A stretch of 64,000 bases of DNA, taken from the NCBI GenBank assembly GCA_049514215.1, contig JBEKVI010000012.1:25191-89190 (forward strand). Reading direction: 5' to 3'. Made by a program: the position numbers and the translations under genes. The stretch comes from BOG-994 sp049514215 (lineage in GTDB: Bacteria; Pseudomonadota; Gammaproteobacteria; Burkholderiales; Burkholderiaceae_D). Shown one piece after another: positions 52,435 through 62,218 of the stretch; position 1 is the stretch's first letter, and the number at the start of each line of letters is the position of its first letter. The notes beneath the pieces were generated by a model. It ran no database searches. It was given only the letters and a program-made list of their open reading frames with translations, and was not told the origin of the DNA.

Positions 52435-55400
52435 CTATGCGATCACTCGGAAATCATCGCGACCTGCAGCCTTGGCCTGGTAGAGGGCCGCATCGGCGCG
52501 CCGCAGAAGATCCTTGATGTCGCGATCCTCCGGACGGCACACGGCGATGCCGATACTCGTTGAGACGGGGATCAGGAACTGCCGGATCTCAAACCGGCGG
52601 CGGATCGCGTGCAGAATCTTGCGTGCCACGAACTGTGCCTCGTCGCCCGTATGCAGGCCCTCCAGAAGCACGACGAACTCGTCGCCCGCCAGGCGCGCGA
52701 CGAGGTCCGTTGGCCGCACACTTTGCACCAGTCGGTTCGCAAATTCCTTGAGCACATCGTCGCCCGTCTCATGGCCCATCGAATCGTTGACGGATTTGAA
52801 GCGATCAATATCCAGGAACATGACCGCAAAGCCTCGGTCATGCGGTCGCGCCAGTGCCGCCGTCAGGCGTTCCTCAAACTGATACCGATTCGCCAGACCC
52901 GTCAGCGAATCGAGCTGCGCGAGACGCCACAGCTGCGCTTCGGCCTCCTTGACGGAGGTGACATCGTTGATGAGACCATAGATCCCCGAGACAGTCCCAT
53001 CGCCCTCCTTTTGGGGCACGTAGACTCCGCGCGCAAAGTGCGTCCTGCCGTCGCGGCCCAAAAAGTCGATCTCGAACTTGACCCGTTCACCACCCAGCGC
53101 CTGCTCGATGGAGGGGGCCAATTTGGCATAAATCTCCTCTCCATAGACTTCTCTAAGCGAGTGTCCCGTGATGGTCTCAAGCGGCCGTCCTAGCCATCTC
53201 TCATAGGTTCGATTGTTAAAGCGAAAGACGTGCTGCCGATCGATCATGCACACCAGTGCAGGTAGGTTGTTGGCGATGGTGCGCAGTCTGTCCTCGCTTG
53301 CAGCCAGGAGCACTTCGGCCGCCTTGCGCTCGGTAATGTCGTTCATCAGCACAAACAGACCACGGATCGACCCATCGCCATCCACATCGGGTACCGCCGT
53401 CACCTGCATATGGCGGATTCCCCCGCGGGTGGCCAGCTCGCGCTCGTACGTGACCCGCTCGCCAGCCAAGGCGCGCTCGATATGGGGACGAATTACCGCG
53501 TAGGCCGCCTCGCCGTAGTACTCACGAAGGCTCTGGCCCAGGGGCGAGCCCTTCTCGCTGCCAAACCATTCGGCGTAGGCTCGATTCGCGAACCGAAACC
53601 GCTGCTCCGAATCGAGGTAGGAGATGAGCGCCGGAATGTTGTCCGTCATGGTTTGCAGTTGCCGGCTGCTCGCCTTCAAGGCTTCTTCTGTCGCCTTGCG
53701 TTCGGTGAGATCGCGCGTGACCTTGCCGTATCCGCGTAAATCGCCCGCTTCGCTTCGCAGCGCGTTGAGCGTCACGCTCGCCCAGAACCGCGATCCATCC
53801 TTTCGGATCCGCCAGCCCTCGGAGTCCGCGCGACCGGTTTGCTCGGCTTGGCGAAGCAGCGCTTCGGGTAAGCCTTGTGCGACATCCTCGGGGGTATAGA
53901 AGCATCTGAAGTGCCGCCCGATGATCTCCTCGGCGGCATAACCCTTGATTTTCTGCGCCCCCGAATTCCACGTCTCGACCTGGCCCTGCGGATCCAGCCC
54001 GAGGATGGCGTACTCGCTCGCGCTCTCCGTGATGAGGCGGAAACGTTCGTCGCTTGACTTGCGCGCCTCTTCCGCGCGCCGGCTCGCCGTCATGTCGTGC
54101 GCGACGATGTACATCCCCTTGACGGCAGTACCCGCACCATAGTCGGGCATGTAGGAGCCTTTGAAATAACGCTGCTCGCCATGGACGTCGATCCAGTTTT
54201 CCCACGCGATGGGATAGCCGGCGAGGGCCTGAACGATTCGCTCGCGCACGCGCGCATAGGCCGCGTCACCGAGGATTTCTTGCATCGTCTGCCCAAGCAC
54301 CTTTTCTGGCTCGATGCCGAGCGCATCGCGATAGTAGCCGTTGGCAAACTCGTAGCGTTCCTCGAGATTCACATAGGCGATGAGCGCAGGCACATGCTCG
54401 GTGACGTCGCGCAACCGTTGGTCGCTTTGTTCGAGCGCCTTGCGGGCTGTGCGCGCCTCACGTTCAGAATCGCGGGCGCGCTGCTCTGAGGCGATGATCC
54501 GCGCGATGAGAGGGCGCACGCGTTTGCGCAGGACGTAGACGCCAGCAAACGCCAAAAGGAATGGCAAAACGATGACCGCGAGGAGCCGTCCCTCCACTGG
54601 TGAGTAGACGTCGATCGCGTCGATGCGCTGCACAAGCCCGAGACCGGAATCATCGAGCGGCTCAAAGGCGCCCAGGACCGGTCGACCCTGCAAGTCGATG
54701 AAGCGGTCCGTTCCACGCTTGCCCTCAAGCGCGAGCGCGATCGGGTACGGCAGCGCGCGCTCGCCCGGCTGGCTTGCCGGGGCCTCGTGGACATGGGGAA
54801 TCTGGCGACTCGGAAAGCATTTGAGAACGCCCTCGAGCGAGGCGCACAGCTTGAGTTCCTCGCTAGGCGCCCGGCCCTTGGAGAAGAGGAGATCTGTCGC
54901 CGGGACCAAGCGCACGCGCACGCGCGCGCGGCCCAGGTTTTGATCCGATTCACCGATCGGGACGTTCGCCTCCAGCACCAATCCTCCATCCCAGAGCAGG
55001 GCCGAGTCACTCATCGAGCCGCGAAGGGGAATCCGAAGCTCGGGCACGTCCCGAGCCTCCGAGGGGTCGATACGCTCTCCCGAAGCGTTCTCGAATTCAA
55101 CCGAGTCGATGGCCGCCGACTTCAGTCGCCGAGCGGCTTGGGCAAGGTTCTCGCGCGCTTCATTCCTGTCCGAACCGCCTTTGAGCGCGAGGACGAGGCG
55201 CGTGATGTTTTGACCGGCGAGGGCTGAATGGGCCATGTCCCTGGCCTGGAGCATTTCTCCCACCAGCATCGCGCGCCGCGTATCGGCGAGCTGCAGCAGG
55301 TCGCGGCGGATGATGGTCTCGGCACCGCCTTTGATGGTACCAAAGCCGACCAGAACACTCACCGCAGCCACCGAGATCAGGAGGAGCGCGCTGATGTAGG

Positions 55401-56169
55401 TAATGCGCTGGTCTGCATTGGGCGGTCCGTTTTGAGCCCGCAGCCGCTGGTGCAGGCGGACGGCCAGACCCAGACCCAGACAAAAAAGAGACGCCGCCGT
55501 CGCGAGTGCCATGTCGTTCTGGCGATACCACTCGTAGAGAGCCTCGAGTTGGAAGACGTGCCCGAGGATCCCGAGTAAGCCGATCAGCCCCGCACCATAG
55601 GCGCCCAGATAGATCCCCCAGCCACGCTTCGGCCCGATGGCGCTTGTTCGACTCAGAAGGAGGATGCAGGCCTCGGCGAGCAAAAGGCCGATGCAGGTGT
55701 TCGCCGCAAGGCGTCCAGGGTGCTCCATGCTGAGCCCCGACAGGCCTTGCCTGGAGAAGTCGACCCCAAGGTCTGCGGAGAGAATGTGCTGCAGAAAAAT
55801 GGCGCCGGTAAAGCCCAGAGCAAGGAACATGGCCGCACGAAAACCGCCCGCCATCTTCGCCGATAGGCGAGGGCCAACGATGAGCCAGCTTGCGCACAAC
55901 GCGAACAGGATCGAGCCATTCAGTGCCATTGGAAACGTCCCGCCCAGCCGCACGAAGAGCGCGGGTTCGCGCAGCAGCCAGCCCAAGGCAGTGGGGATCG
56001 TGAGAAGGAGCACGAGCCCTCCCAAGAAATCCGCCGCTACTGCGCCGGCATGATCGAGCGTTTTGGGGAAGTTCGACAACGCCGCGAACCTTTCAGGAAT
56101 CAGGGGCCGACCAGTGAGATCAGATGTTGGGGCGGTGTCCGCGCGGATGCAGAATGAGGCAGGTTCCAA
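52435..56169 (-). CDS. Membrane multi-PAS diguanylate cyclase
   Basis: About 1244 aa. The N-terminus has around seven hydrophobic helices (about 45-255), a further helix at about 270-290, an extracytoplasmic region (about 295-545) and a last helix (LLAVIVLPFLLAFAGVYVL). Four PAS modules follow (from about 600, 725, 850 and 975), then a GGDEF domain. Its motif is AGDEF (1161-1165), a variant usually active, with an RxxD inhibitory site (RPTD) just upstream. The frame opens at TTG 56169; no ATG occurs in the first 80 codons, so the start is uncertain. Confidence 0.88.
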   Translation of the reverse strand: MEPASFCIRADTAPTSDLTGRPLIPERFAALSNFPKTLDHAGAVAADFLGGLVLLLTIPTALGWLLREPALFVRLGGTFPMALNGSILFALCASWLIVGPRLSAKMAGGFRAAMFLALGFTGAIFLQHILSADLGVDFSRQGLSGLSMEHPGRLAANTCIGLLLAEACILLLSRTSAIGPKRGWGIYLGAYGAGLIGLLGILGHVFQLEALYEWYRQNDMALATAASLFCLGLGLAVRLHQRLRAQNGPPNADQRITYISALLLISVAAVSVLVGFGTIKGGAETIIRRDLLQLADTRRAMLVGEMLQARDMAHSALAGQNITRLVLALKGGSDRNEARENLAQAARRLKSAAIDSVEFENASGERIDPSEARDVPELRIPLRGSMSDSALLWDGGLVLEANVPIGESDQNLGRARVRVRLVPATDLLFSKGRAPSEELKLCASLEGVLKCFPSRQIPHVHEAPASQPGERALPYPIALALEGKRGTDRFIDLQGRPVLGAFEPLDDSGLGLVQRIDAIDVYSPVEGRLLAVIVLPFLLAFAGVYVLRKRVRPLIARIIASEQRARDSEREARTARKALEQSDQRLRDVTEHVPALIAYVNLEERYEFANGYYRDALGIEPEKVLGQTMQEILGDAAYARVRERIVQALAGYPIAWENWIDVHGEQRYFKGSYMPDYGAGTAVKGMYIVAHDMTASRRAEEARKSSDERFRLITESASEYAILGLDPQGQVETWNSGAQKIKGYAAEEIIGRHFRCFYTPEDVAQGLPEALLRQAEQTGRADSEGWRIRKDGSRFWASVTLNALRSEAGDLRGYGKVTRDLTERKATEEALKASSRQLQTMTDNIPALISYLDSEQRFRFANRAYAEWFGSEKGSPLGQSLREYYGEAAYAVIRPHIERALAGERVTYERELATRGGIRHMQVTAVPDVDGDGSIRGLFVLMNDITERKAAEVLLAASEDRLRTIANNLPALVCMIDRQHVFRFNNRTYERWLGRPLETITGHSLREVYGEEIYAKLAPSIEQALGGERVKFEIDFLGRDGRTHFARGVYVPQKEGDGTVSGIYGLINDVTSVKEAEAQLWRLAQLDSLTGLANRYQFEERLTAALARPHDRGFAVMFLDIDRFKSVNDSMGHETGDDVLKEFANRLVQSVRPTDLVARLAGDEFVVLLEGLHTGDEAQFVARKILHAIRRRFEIRQFLIPVSTSIGIAVCRPEDRDIKDLLRRADAALYQAKAAGRDDFRVIA

Positions 56170-56318
56170 TGGACGGCCTGCACCCGAAGTCTAACCCTGG
56201 ACCGGCACCCGTCTTTCGGGTGCGGTTTAGGGAGATCTACTCTATCCGCATCCGTTTGTTACGTTTCGTGTGGCGGGTCATCGCAAGCTCAGCTCCCGGA
56301 AGTGGACGTAAGGCCTCC

Positions 56319-58268
56319 TTACAGCTGATTGAGCAAGGCCTCCAGCTGCTCCACGGTGAATGGTTTGGTCAAATGACCATCAAAACCGGCCAGAAGCGCC
56401 TCCCGCTTGGCTTCGTCATGGCCCCATCCGGTCGCAGCGATGAGAATGGCACGGTGTCCCCAGCCCTGGCCCCGAATCGAGCGCGCGAGTTCGAATCCGT
56501 TCAGTCCCGGCATTCCAATATCGAGGATGGCGACTTCAGGACGAACCTCATTGCCCAGTGCGAGCGCGTTGACGCCGTCGTGGGCCACGCTCACGCTATG
56601 TCCCATGAGCTCAAGCACGTCCCTTAACACGGTCACCGCATCGGAATTATCATCGGCGATCAGCACCCTTTTCGGGCTCATCTTGGCGATCGGTTTGAAC
56701 GTGATTTCGGGCCGGTCGGTGCCCGCTTTCAAGGATGCGCTGTGCGGTAAACCGACTTCGAACGTGCTTCCCTGACCCAGTCCCGGACTGTGCGCGCGGA
56801 CCCATCCGCCATGGAGCTCAACGAGCCCTTTGACCAACGCAAGGCCGATTCCAAGGCCACCTTCCGAACGGTCGATGGCAGCCTTTTCCTGCGTGAACAT
56901 CGTGAACACGTTGCGCGTATCTTCCAGTCCGATACCGCTATCGACGACGGAGATGACGCAATTCCCGTCGCGCACACACGATTCGACAGAGAGGGTACCG
57001 CCCGCGTCGGTATATTTGGCTGCGTTGCCCACGAGATTTGAGAGGACCTGGGTCATGCGAACCGGGTCCGCCTCCAGGGTGATCGCGCCGTCGCGATGCG
57101 TGATGCTCAACCGATGCCTCTTTTGCTCGATCTGCGAGCGTGTGGCCTCTACCGCCATTGCCACAAGCGCGCCGACGGTGACCGGCTCCTTCTGAAGCCG
57201 CATTTGGCTATTCGATAAGCGCGACACATCGAGCAGGTCGTCCAGCAGGCGAGACATATGGCCCACCTGTCGGATGATGATCTCGGTCATCTTGTCCAAG
57301 GCAGCGGGCGAAAGATCGGGCGATCGTAGTACGCGCGCACCGGTACGGATGGGTGCCAGGGGATTTCTCAGCTCGTGCGCAAGCGTCGCGATGAAGCGGT
57401 CCTTTTGTCGATCTGCCTCCAGCAGCGCCAACTGGGCCATATGCTGCTCGGTAACATCGTGCCCCTGGACGAAGACGCCAATCGCGTTTTTCGCTTCGTC
57501 GAAAATGGGCTGGTAGACAAAGTCCACGTAGGTTTCCTTGGGTGGCTCTCCCCGATCTCGTGGTACGTCGTAGCGCATGGCCCGCCCCACGATGGGTTCG
57601 CCCGTCGTAAGTACCTCGTCGAGCAGTTTGACGAAGCCCTGCTCCTCGGCTTCCGGAAGCGCCCCGGCCAAAGGCTTTCCGACGATATCGCGAAAACCGA
57701 TGAGTTCCATGTAGGCCGTATTGCCAATCTGGACCACGTGATCAGGACCACGCAGGACGGCCATGAAGCCCGGCGCTTGTGAAAAGAGCCGCTGGAGGTT
57801 CTGGTTGACATCAACGAGTTGCACCTGGACATTGTGATGCTCGGTAATATTGCGCGTCGTGCCCGTGACCGCTTCGACCTCCCCGAGCTCATCAAACACC
57901 GGACAGAAGATGTACTCGTAGATCTCGGTGCGTCCGTCAGGAGACGTAAATGGCGTCTCGGCGCGGATGACTTCGCGCGTGCGAATGACTTCTTGTATTT
58001 GGGACTGCAGATTCGACGCCAGAGGTTCGGGATAGTGGAGATCGTGAAACGACTGGCCCACCATTTCCTCCGGCGAGCGGTGAAGAAGGTCGCACAACGC
58101 CCTGTTGGCGAATACAAAACGCCCGCGCAGATCGAAAACGTAAATAAAGTCGGTGTTCGCCGAGAACGCGGCGTTCAGGATGCGGTAGCGCTGCCTGAGT
58201 TCTGCCTCGAAGGCGCGGCCGACAGAGTCTTCCATCGTGGGTTGTCCCAAGGGTGCTGCCGCGATCAT
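56319..58268 (-). CDS. PAS hybrid histidine kinase with receiver domain
   Basis: 649 aa, no membrane segment. Two PAS/PAC modules (about 25-150 and 155-285) lead to a HisKA domain with the phosphorylated H298 (LAHELRNPLAP). The ATPase domain shows NLVGNAAKYT, VVDSGIGLE and GGLGIGLALVKGLVELHGG. A C-terminal receiver has the acceptor D583 (AILDIGMPG) and KPF near the end. No partner regulator lies beside it. ATG 58268 is used; an ATG 11 codons later is equally possible. Confidence 0.92.
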   Translation of the reverse strand: MIAAAPLGQPTMEDSVGRAFEAELRQRYRILNAAFSANTDFIYVFDLRGRFVFANRALCDLLHRSPEEMVGQSFHDLHYPEPLASNLQSQIQEVIRTREVIRAETPFTSPDGRTEIYEYIFCPVFDELGEVEAVTGTTRNITEHHNVQVQLVDVNQNLQRLFSQAPGFMAVLRGPDHVVQIGNTAYMELIGFRDIVGKPLAGALPEAEEQGFVKLLDEVLTTGEPIVGRAMRYDVPRDRGEPPKETYVDFVYQPIFDEAKNAIGVFVQGHDVTEQHMAQLALLEADRQKDRFIATLAHELRNPLAPIRTGARVLRSPDLSPAALDKMTEIIIRQVGHMSRLLDDLLDVSRLSNSQMRLQKEPVTVGALVAMAVEATRSQIEQKRHRLSITHRDGAITLEADPVRMTQVLSNLVGNAAKYTDAGGTLSVESCVRDGNCVISVVDSGIGLEDTRNVFTMFTQEKAAIDRSEGGLGIGLALVKGLVELHGGWVRAHSPGLGQGSTFEVGLPHSASLKAGTDRPEITFKPIAKMSPKRVLIADDNSDAVTVLRDVLELMGHSVSVAHDGVNALALGNEVRPEVAILDIGMPGLNGFELARSIRGQGWGHRAILIAATGWGHDEAKREALLAGFDGHLTKPFTVEQLEALLNQL

Positions 58269-58997
58269 GGGTTTATCAGCTTACTTCTTGAAGAAAGCAT
58301 TGCTCGCGGCCTCTAGAGAGGTGGCACCTTTCGTGCCCGGAAGGTCTGTCGAACAAGGCGAAACCCAGCGCAGTCGAAGCCCCCCGAACCCGCATTCTAA
58401 AATGGGATGCGACTCTGCCTCTCCGGGGTTCACGTGTGCCGATCGCATTAAGAACAGGCCAATTCCGAGATCGATATGGGGGACTTACACGCACACCATC
58501 CATTGGATCGCAGTCTATCATCCGGGGCCGCATTGGCTGGTTCGGATGAGGGCGTGATGAGCGTAGACGCGCTAGCGCAGAAACCAACGCCGATGACCGG
58601 ATCTCGTCTTACTGCCCTTGACCACTCGAATTTGCATAGAGCACGTGTCCTCAAGGTCGTAGTCCGTATCCCCGAGGATGGCTGACTCAATCCCGTCTGC
58701 AAAGTTGCGACCAATCTCGGGGGCGCCCATCACACCAGGGGCGTGGATGCGATACTTCGCGCCGGCTCGGCGCCCCAGCTGGGTAGACCCGCAACGCAGG
58801 ACGCGCCCCCCTCCCTTTGACCCGACCGGGGTGTTCGTCGATCAGACTGCAAATCCCTCGATGAACTAAAGGAAAACGCGTCAGAAACAATCCTCTGACC
58901 GCACATTCGCCTCGAGGCAGTACACTCGATATGGGCAGCCCTACGCGATGCCCTGTCGCGCGACTCGAGGATCAACCGGACAGGAGAGAAAACCGAA
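58269..58997. other. 729-base gap, no gene supported
   Basis: Longest non-coding stretch in the window. Open frames here are short and have no coding character. GTCAGA (58880-58885) and TCTGAC (58894-58899) form a perfect inverted repeat about 100 bases before the FlbD-like gene. Confidence 0.45.
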
Positions 58998-59198
58998 ATG
59001 GCGATCAGATTCGTAGCTTTTGAGTCATTGGGCGCAGGCCCTGCACTACGCATCAATCCCGATCACGTTGTCGCGCTGGTCGAACTCTCGACAGAGGCCG
59101 TGGGGATTTTTCTCGTCGGGGGCGCGCAATTTGACGTCAAGGGGAGCCTGCATCATGTGGAATCTCTCCTCGTGCATCATGGCGTCAAAACTTCTTAA
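58998..59198 (+). CDS. Small FlbD-like protein
   Basis: 66 aa, MAIRFVAFESLGAGPALRIN then PDHVVALVELSTEAVGIFLV. The INPDHVVALVE ... VGIFLVGG ... FDVKGSLHHVESLL pattern resembles the small beta-rich FlbD family found in flagellar operons, but the match is short and from memory only. CAGGAGAG lies 11 bases before ATG 58998. It stands between signalling genes and fliE. Confidence 0.55.
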   Translation: MAIRFVAFESLGAGPALRINPDHVVALVELSTEAVGIFLVGGAQFDVKGSLHHVESLLVHHGVKTS

Positions 59199-59356
59199 CC
59201 GGAATCTGCCCGATACTTCTGCAGTCAGCGAGGTTCGGTTTCAATGAAACTGGAACGCTTGCCGGGACCGATTGTGCGCGCTAGATGGTAAGGCCAAAGG
59301 GCACTCGGGATGGGTGCCAGGCCAAAGGGAGACCGGGCTCCTTGACCCGGAGAAAT

Positions 59357-59623
59357 TTAGAAGTGGTCGCGCATTAAAAGGATTGAGTCACCGCCGTTAA
59401 GCGCAAGCGCCTCCAAGGCTTTTTTGTGAATCGCGGTGCGATTTTCCATGAATGCGAGTTGCAGATCCCGGCTGTTGATGGCTTTGGCTCCGAGCCTATC
59501 CCTAAGCGCCTCGAAGCTTATATGACAAGAGATTTTCTTCCCGTCATCTCGGACGGCGAAGAAAACCAAAGTTCCTTCTTGGGAAAGTACAGGCAGCACA
59601 TCGGAACGGAACGAAATGGCCAT
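59357..59623 (-). CDS. DUF1488-like small protein
   Basis: 88 aa from ATG 59623 (MAISFRSDVLPVLSQEG), preceded by GAGGTCA. FFAVRDDGKKISCHISFEAL, then AFMENRTAIHKKALEAL, resembles the DUF1488 family of unknown function. The open frame extends 26 codons upstream without support. It lies 22 bases after the next minus-strand gene, probably in one transcript. Confidence 0.65.
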   Translation of the reverse strand: MAISFRSDVLPVLSQEGTLVFFAVRDDGKKISCHISFEALRDRLGAKAINSRDLQLAFMENRTAIHKKALEALALNGGDSILLMRDHF

Positions 59624-59645
59624 AGTGACCTCACGTAAGAAATCG

Positions 59646-59909
59646 TCAGTGGGTAACTGAGGGCACGAGATATAGCCCACGTTGCATGTGACGGCCCACA
59701 AAGGCCTGTGCGTCAGATAAGGCTGCCTGCGCAGCTTCTTCTTTTGTGAGGTAGGCCTGAGTTGTACGCACTTCGCCTAGCATATAAGCGGGTTGCTTAA
59801 ACATCTCGTCAAATCGGCGCACCGAATAGACACCTTCCCAGAGGGGCCCCTGGGCAACCGCGCGGACGGAAACGACGAACGGCCCTACGGTGGCGAGGTT
59901 CATGGTCAT
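59646..59909 (-). CDS. Small hypothetical protein
   Basis: 87 aa, not recognised. It begins MTMNLATVGPFVVSVRAVAQ and ends with a helix (LTKEEAAQAALSDAQAFVGR). Two Met codons (59909 and 59903) are both possible starts. GGGG precedes the first. It lies upstream of the DUF1488-like gene on the same strand. Confidence 0.5.
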   Translation of the reverse strand: MTMNLATVGPFVVSVRAVAQGPLWEGVYSVRRFDEMFKQPAYMLGEVRTTQAYLTKEEAAQAALSDAQAFVGRHMQRGLYLVPSVTH

Positions 59910-60084
59910 TCCCCAAGAAAACGCTAGACTGTGAAATAACGATAAATCGCCCGCGGGCGCCAGACTGTGCGCTCCCGCACTTAACATTCAGGTTTTTGGT
60001 TCCTCCTTTTGGGTACCCCACATGGTGGTCGAGCTCTGTCAAAACCCCGCACAAAATGGAGTGCGCGAACGCATGAGGGCACAG

Positions 60085-60393
60085 CTAGATCTGCATGTTC
60101 ATAACGTCGGTATAAGCCGTGACGAGCTTGTTACGCACCTGCACCGCTTCTTGGAATGAAATGTTGGCCTTTTGCATGGAAACCATCGCATCTTCGAGGC
60201 TCACCCCACCTTGCCCGGTCTGAAACTGCTGCGCGACCGCATCCGCATTGGTCTGGCTGGCATTGACCTCGTTCAGGGAGCGCTTGAGGACGTCGAGAAA
60301 TGAGGGGCCGCTGGCAGCGGTCGCGTCCGATGTGCCTAAAGCCGGGCTGGACCCCAGAATTCCCTGCATCGGACTGATTTTTGACAATTCCAT
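60085..60393 (-). CDS. fliE: Flagellar hook-basal body protein FliE
   Basis: Joins the MS ring to the rod. ATG 60393 gives 102 aa (MELSKISPMQGILGSSP), the normal length. Typical segments: SFLDVLKRSLNEVNASQTNA and VSLEDAMVSMQKANISFQEA, ending NKLVTAYTDVMNMQI. It is divergent from fliF, as in E. coli. No clear sigma28 or sigma54 promoter was found in the 208-base divergent gap. Confidence 0.93.
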   Translation of the reverse strand: MELSKISPMQGILGSSPALGTSDATAASGPSFLDVLKRSLNEVNASQTNADAVAQQFQTGQGGVSLEDAMVSMQKANISFQEAVQVRNKLVTAYTDVMNMQI

Positions 60394-60601
60394 GGGAGCA
60401 CCCCCGTTTTCTCGTGCTCCAAAGGTACCAGCCCGAGCCGGGATCAATCGTTGGAAAAGCCGCCTAAATCCACCCCAATTCAAATTCGGGGGCGCTTTAA
60501 GCATTGCCCGAGAAATACCCCACAAAAGGGGCGCTATTCGGTGAATTGGAGTTCGACTCGCGTTCGCATAATCCATCCGACACCTAAAGGGAAGCCGGAC
60601 C

Positions 60602-62218
60602 ATGAGCGCGATGCAACGATTTCTGCAACTTCCACCCCGCCAGCTAATTGGGCTGACCGTGGCCATTGCCGCGAGCATCGCCCTGGTCGCCGCCGCCTGG
60701 ATGTGGACCCAGACCCCCGATTACCGGGTGCTCTACAGCAATCTGGCTGACCGGGACGGCGGTGCAATCGTCCAGGCACTTAACCAGATGAATATCCCCT
60801 ACAAGTTCTCCGACGGCGGTGGCGCGATCCTCGTGCCGAGCAACGTAGTCTACGACACTCGTCTTAAGCTCGCCTCGCAGGGACTGCCCAAGGGCGGCAC
60901 AGCCGGGTTTGAGCTGATGGAGCAACAGAAGTTCGGTGCGACCCAATTTCAAGAACAGGTCAATTATCAGCGCGGGCTGGAAGGCGAATTGGCCAAGACG
61001 ATTCAATCAGTGGCCTCCGTTCAATCGGCCCGGGTGCATCTGGCCATTCCCAAATCATCCGTTTTCCTGCGCGACCAGCAAAAGCCCAGTGCCTCGGTGC
61101 TCTTAAACCTCTATCCGGGTAAGTCCCTGGACCGGGGACAGGTTAACGGGATCTTGCACCTGGTTTCTTCGAGCATCCCGGAACTGACGGCTCAGAACGT
61201 GAGCATCGTCGACCAGAACGGCAATCTCCTGACGACGCAGGCCGCAGCCGCCGATGGCCTCGATCCCGGCCAGCTCGCCTATCTGCAGGAGATGGAACAG
61301 AACTACACACGCCGGGTGCTGGGAATCCTGCAACCCATCACCGGGGCCGAGAACGTCAGGGCCCAGGTGACGGCCGACGTGGATTTCAGCCAAAACGAGC
61401 AGACGGCCGAGATCTACAAACCCAACAGCACGCCGGCCGAATCGGCGATTCGCAGCCAGCAGACCAGCGAGGGTTCGAGCTTGAACTCGAGTGGTGCAGC
61501 CGCACCCGGGGGCATTCCCGGGGCCGCGTCGAACCTGCCGCAGTCCCCCCCACCTGCAGCAACGCCCGCAGCCCCCGGCACCACGGTTCCGGCGACCGGT
61601 GCGCCGGGCCAGACCAATCCGACTCAGAACACCACCAACCACAAGGAGACGACGGTCAACTATGAAGTCGACAAGACCGTCCAGATGAGGCGCACCCCGG
61701 TTGGGGCACTCAAACGCCTGTCGGTCGCCATTGTGGTGAATCAGCACAAGATTACGGGCAAGGACGGGAAAGTCACCTTCGAGCCCCTGGAAAAGGCACA
61801 ACTCGATCAGATCACCGCGCTGGCCCGGGAAGCCGTCGGGTTTTCCCAGGACCGGGGCGACTCGCTGAATGTGGTCAACGCCGCTTTCTCGCAGACCGAA
61901 ACTGAAGCCCCCGTTGAAGTGGCCATCTGGAAGGATCCCGACAACATCGCGATGGTCAAGGAAGTGGGCAAGGACATTCTCCTTGGGATCCTCGTGCTCT
62001 ACCTCGTTTTCGGAATTCTGAAACCTTCGCTCAAGAAATTGCTCCAGGCGCCGATGATTGCTCCGGAACTGGTGGAGCATTTGCCGGCCGGAAGCGCACC
62101 CGCCTTAGACCACGAACCCGCCTATGCCGAAAGCCTGCAGCTGGTCAAAAAACTCGCCCGCGACGACCCCAAGGTGGTCGCCAACGTGGTGAAAGGGTGG
62201 GTGAAGAGCAATGGATGA
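60602..62218 (+). CDS. fliF: Flagellar MS-ring protein FliF
   Basis: Forms the inner-membrane MS ring. 538 aa with two membrane helices (about 18-37 and 455-475). The ring-building motifs include LYSNLADRDGGAIVQALNQM, YQRGLEGELAKTIQSVASVQ and ARVHLAIPKSSVF. A Pro/Ala/Thr-rich segment lies at about 280-345, and the C-terminal FliG-binding tail ends in VVANVVKGWVKSNG. It overlaps fliG by 8 bases. Confidence 0.96.
   Translation: MSAMQRFLQLPPRQLIGLTVAIAASIALVAAAWMWTQTPDYRVLYSNLADRDGGAIVQALNQMNIPYKFSDGGGAILVPSNVVYDTRLKLASQGLPKGGTAGFELMEQQKFGATQFQEQVNYQRGLEGELAKTIQSVASVQSARVHLAIPKSSVFLRDQQKPSASVLLNLYPGKSLDRGQVNGILHLVSSSIPELTAQNVSIVDQNGNLLTTQAAAADGLDPGQLAYLQEMEQNYTRRVLGILQPITGAENVRAQVTADVDFSQNEQTAEIYKPNSTPAESAIRSQQTSEGSSLNSSGAAAPGGIPGAASNLPQSPPPAATPAAPGTTVPATGAPGQTNPTQNTTNHKETTVNYEVDKTVQMRRTPVGALKRLSVAIVVNQHKITGKDGKVTFEPLEKAQLDQITALAREAVGFSQDRGDSLNVVNAAFSQTETEAPVEVAIWKDPDNIAMVKEVGKDILLGILVLYLVFGILKPSLKKLLQAPMIAPELVEHLPAGSAPALDHEPAYAESLQLVKKLARDDPKVVANVVKGWVKSNG

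Noticed and set aside
56205..56223. GCACCC/GGGTGC hairpin before the multi-PAS cyclase
   Set aside because: Short stem without T run; no basis to call it a terminator or a riboswitch.
59291..59329. 11-base direct repeat AGGCCAAAGGG
   Set aside because: Only two short copies next to a weak hairpin; not enough to call an element.
60394..60601. Search for sigma54 or sigma28 promoters between fliE and fliF
   Set aside because: No pair of boxes with correct spacing was found on either strand.
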